From Acanthamoeba lenticulata (Eukaryota; Discosea; Longamoebia; Acanthamoebidae), in the NCBI GenBank assembly GCA_002179805.1, contig NAVB01000627.1, positions 1 to 64,000 of the forward strand: DNA of 64,000 nucleotides, written 5' to 3'. This document shows, one piece after another, positions 63,648-64,000 of the stretch. The notes beneath the pieces are model-generated. The model was not told where the DNA came from. It worked only from the letters and a program-made list of their open reading frames with translations, and searched no databases. The first letter of the stretch is position 1; the number at the start of each line of letters is the position of its first letter. The position numbers and the translations under genes are program-made.

Positions 63648-63998
63648 ATGAACAAGATGCACATGTACTGCACGCGGGTGCCGGCCCGGTTCACGCCTCT
63701 CGGCGGCGCGGCAGTGAACGGCAGGCTCGCTACGGGCACCACGGCGACGGCAGCTGCACGGAAGCTGAAGCACACCACGACCGACGCGGAGCTGGACGCC
63801 CGGCTGTCGCGCTTGGCCCACCACGGCGTGGTTGGAGGCGGCGACGCGTCGGCCGCCGAGGTGGAGGCCTCAAGGTCGGCCAAGTCACACAACCACAACC
63901 ACAACCATCACGGCCACCACCCAAAGGCTCCTCTCCGGCCCCGCCACTCGAGTACTGTCCCCGCTGCTGAGGCCTCGGACTCACACAACAAGCAATGA
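63648..63998 (+). CDS. Possible small His/Ala-rich protein, unknown
   Basis: An open frame of 116 codons lies after the AMP deaminase gene. It holds an Ala/Thr-rich region, a short charged stretch (TTTDAELDARLSRLAHHG) and a His/Asn run (KSHNHNHNHHGHH), and it stops two bases before the window end. No family was recognised. A GAGAA repeat (about 63619-63645) lies just before the ATG. It could be a real short gene, a first exon, or chance. Confidence 0.35.
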   Translation: MNKMHMYCTRVPARFTPLGGAAVNGRLATGTTATAAARKLKHTTTDAELDARLSRLAHHGVVGGGDASAAEVEASRSAKSHNHNHNHHGHHPKAPLRPRHSSTVPAAEASDSHNKQ

Positions 63999-64000
63999 CA

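Overview
The window is nuclear DNA of a unicellular eukaryote, most likely a free-living amoeba of the Acanthamoeba type. This is an inference. It rests on GC-rich coding exons, dense mostly short GT-AG introns, very short intergenic gaps on both strands, and a gene set that mixes animal-like regulators (Integrator, CASTOR, RasGEF, DENN) with amoeba-style receptors (periplasmic-binding-protein ectodomain kinases, a saposin-like protein). No tRNA, rRNA, CRISPR array, transposon or viral gene was recognised.

Left part (1-12400): the first exon of a SWC4/DMAP1-like gene (-), TRAP-gamma SSR3 (+), a weak small gene, a p24/TMED cargo receptor (-), a rhodanese-like protein (+), a RasGEF-SAM-PB1 protein (-), a ZCCHC17-like S1/zinc-knuckle protein (-), a RING-type protein (+) and an EAF7/MRGBP-like chromatin protein (-). 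SSR3 and TMED both act in the secretory pathway, and both have a TGACGTCA palindrome upstream.

Middle part (12700-40600): a secreted metzincin protease, a sarcosine-oxidase-type flavoenzyme, an FGGY carbohydrate kinase, ZPR1, a PP2C phosphatase, CutC, a DOPA 4,5-dioxygenase-like protein, a CASTOR-like arginine-sensor homologue, an N-myristoylated-type EF-hand protein, a DENN-LIM fusion, Integrator subunit 3, uroporphyrinogen decarboxylase and a saposin-like secreted protein. This part is mostly housekeeping metabolism and signalling, with no operon logic.

Right part (41200-64000): a very large receptor with two PstS-like ectodomains, an EGF-like module, one membrane span, a TKL kinase, a nucleotide-cyclase-like domain and a second TKL kinase. 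Then come a two-span membrane protein, a secreted DUF3574 protein, a secreted GH39-like glycosidase, a cell-surface RCC1-type beta-propeller protein, CTNNBL1, and a double AMP deaminase whose second half has lost catalytic residues and follows a B-box-like zinc finger.

Genome-level signals: at least seven introns can only be spliced in frame by using a GC donor, usually GCACGT. Most GT donors read GTNCG. Many introns carry CTGAC branch-point-like elements, often extended to TGCTGACGT. A separate class of introns is extremely AT-rich. Gene ends were set by hand from reading frame, splice signals and family alignment, so 5' ends of multi-exon genes are the least certain part.
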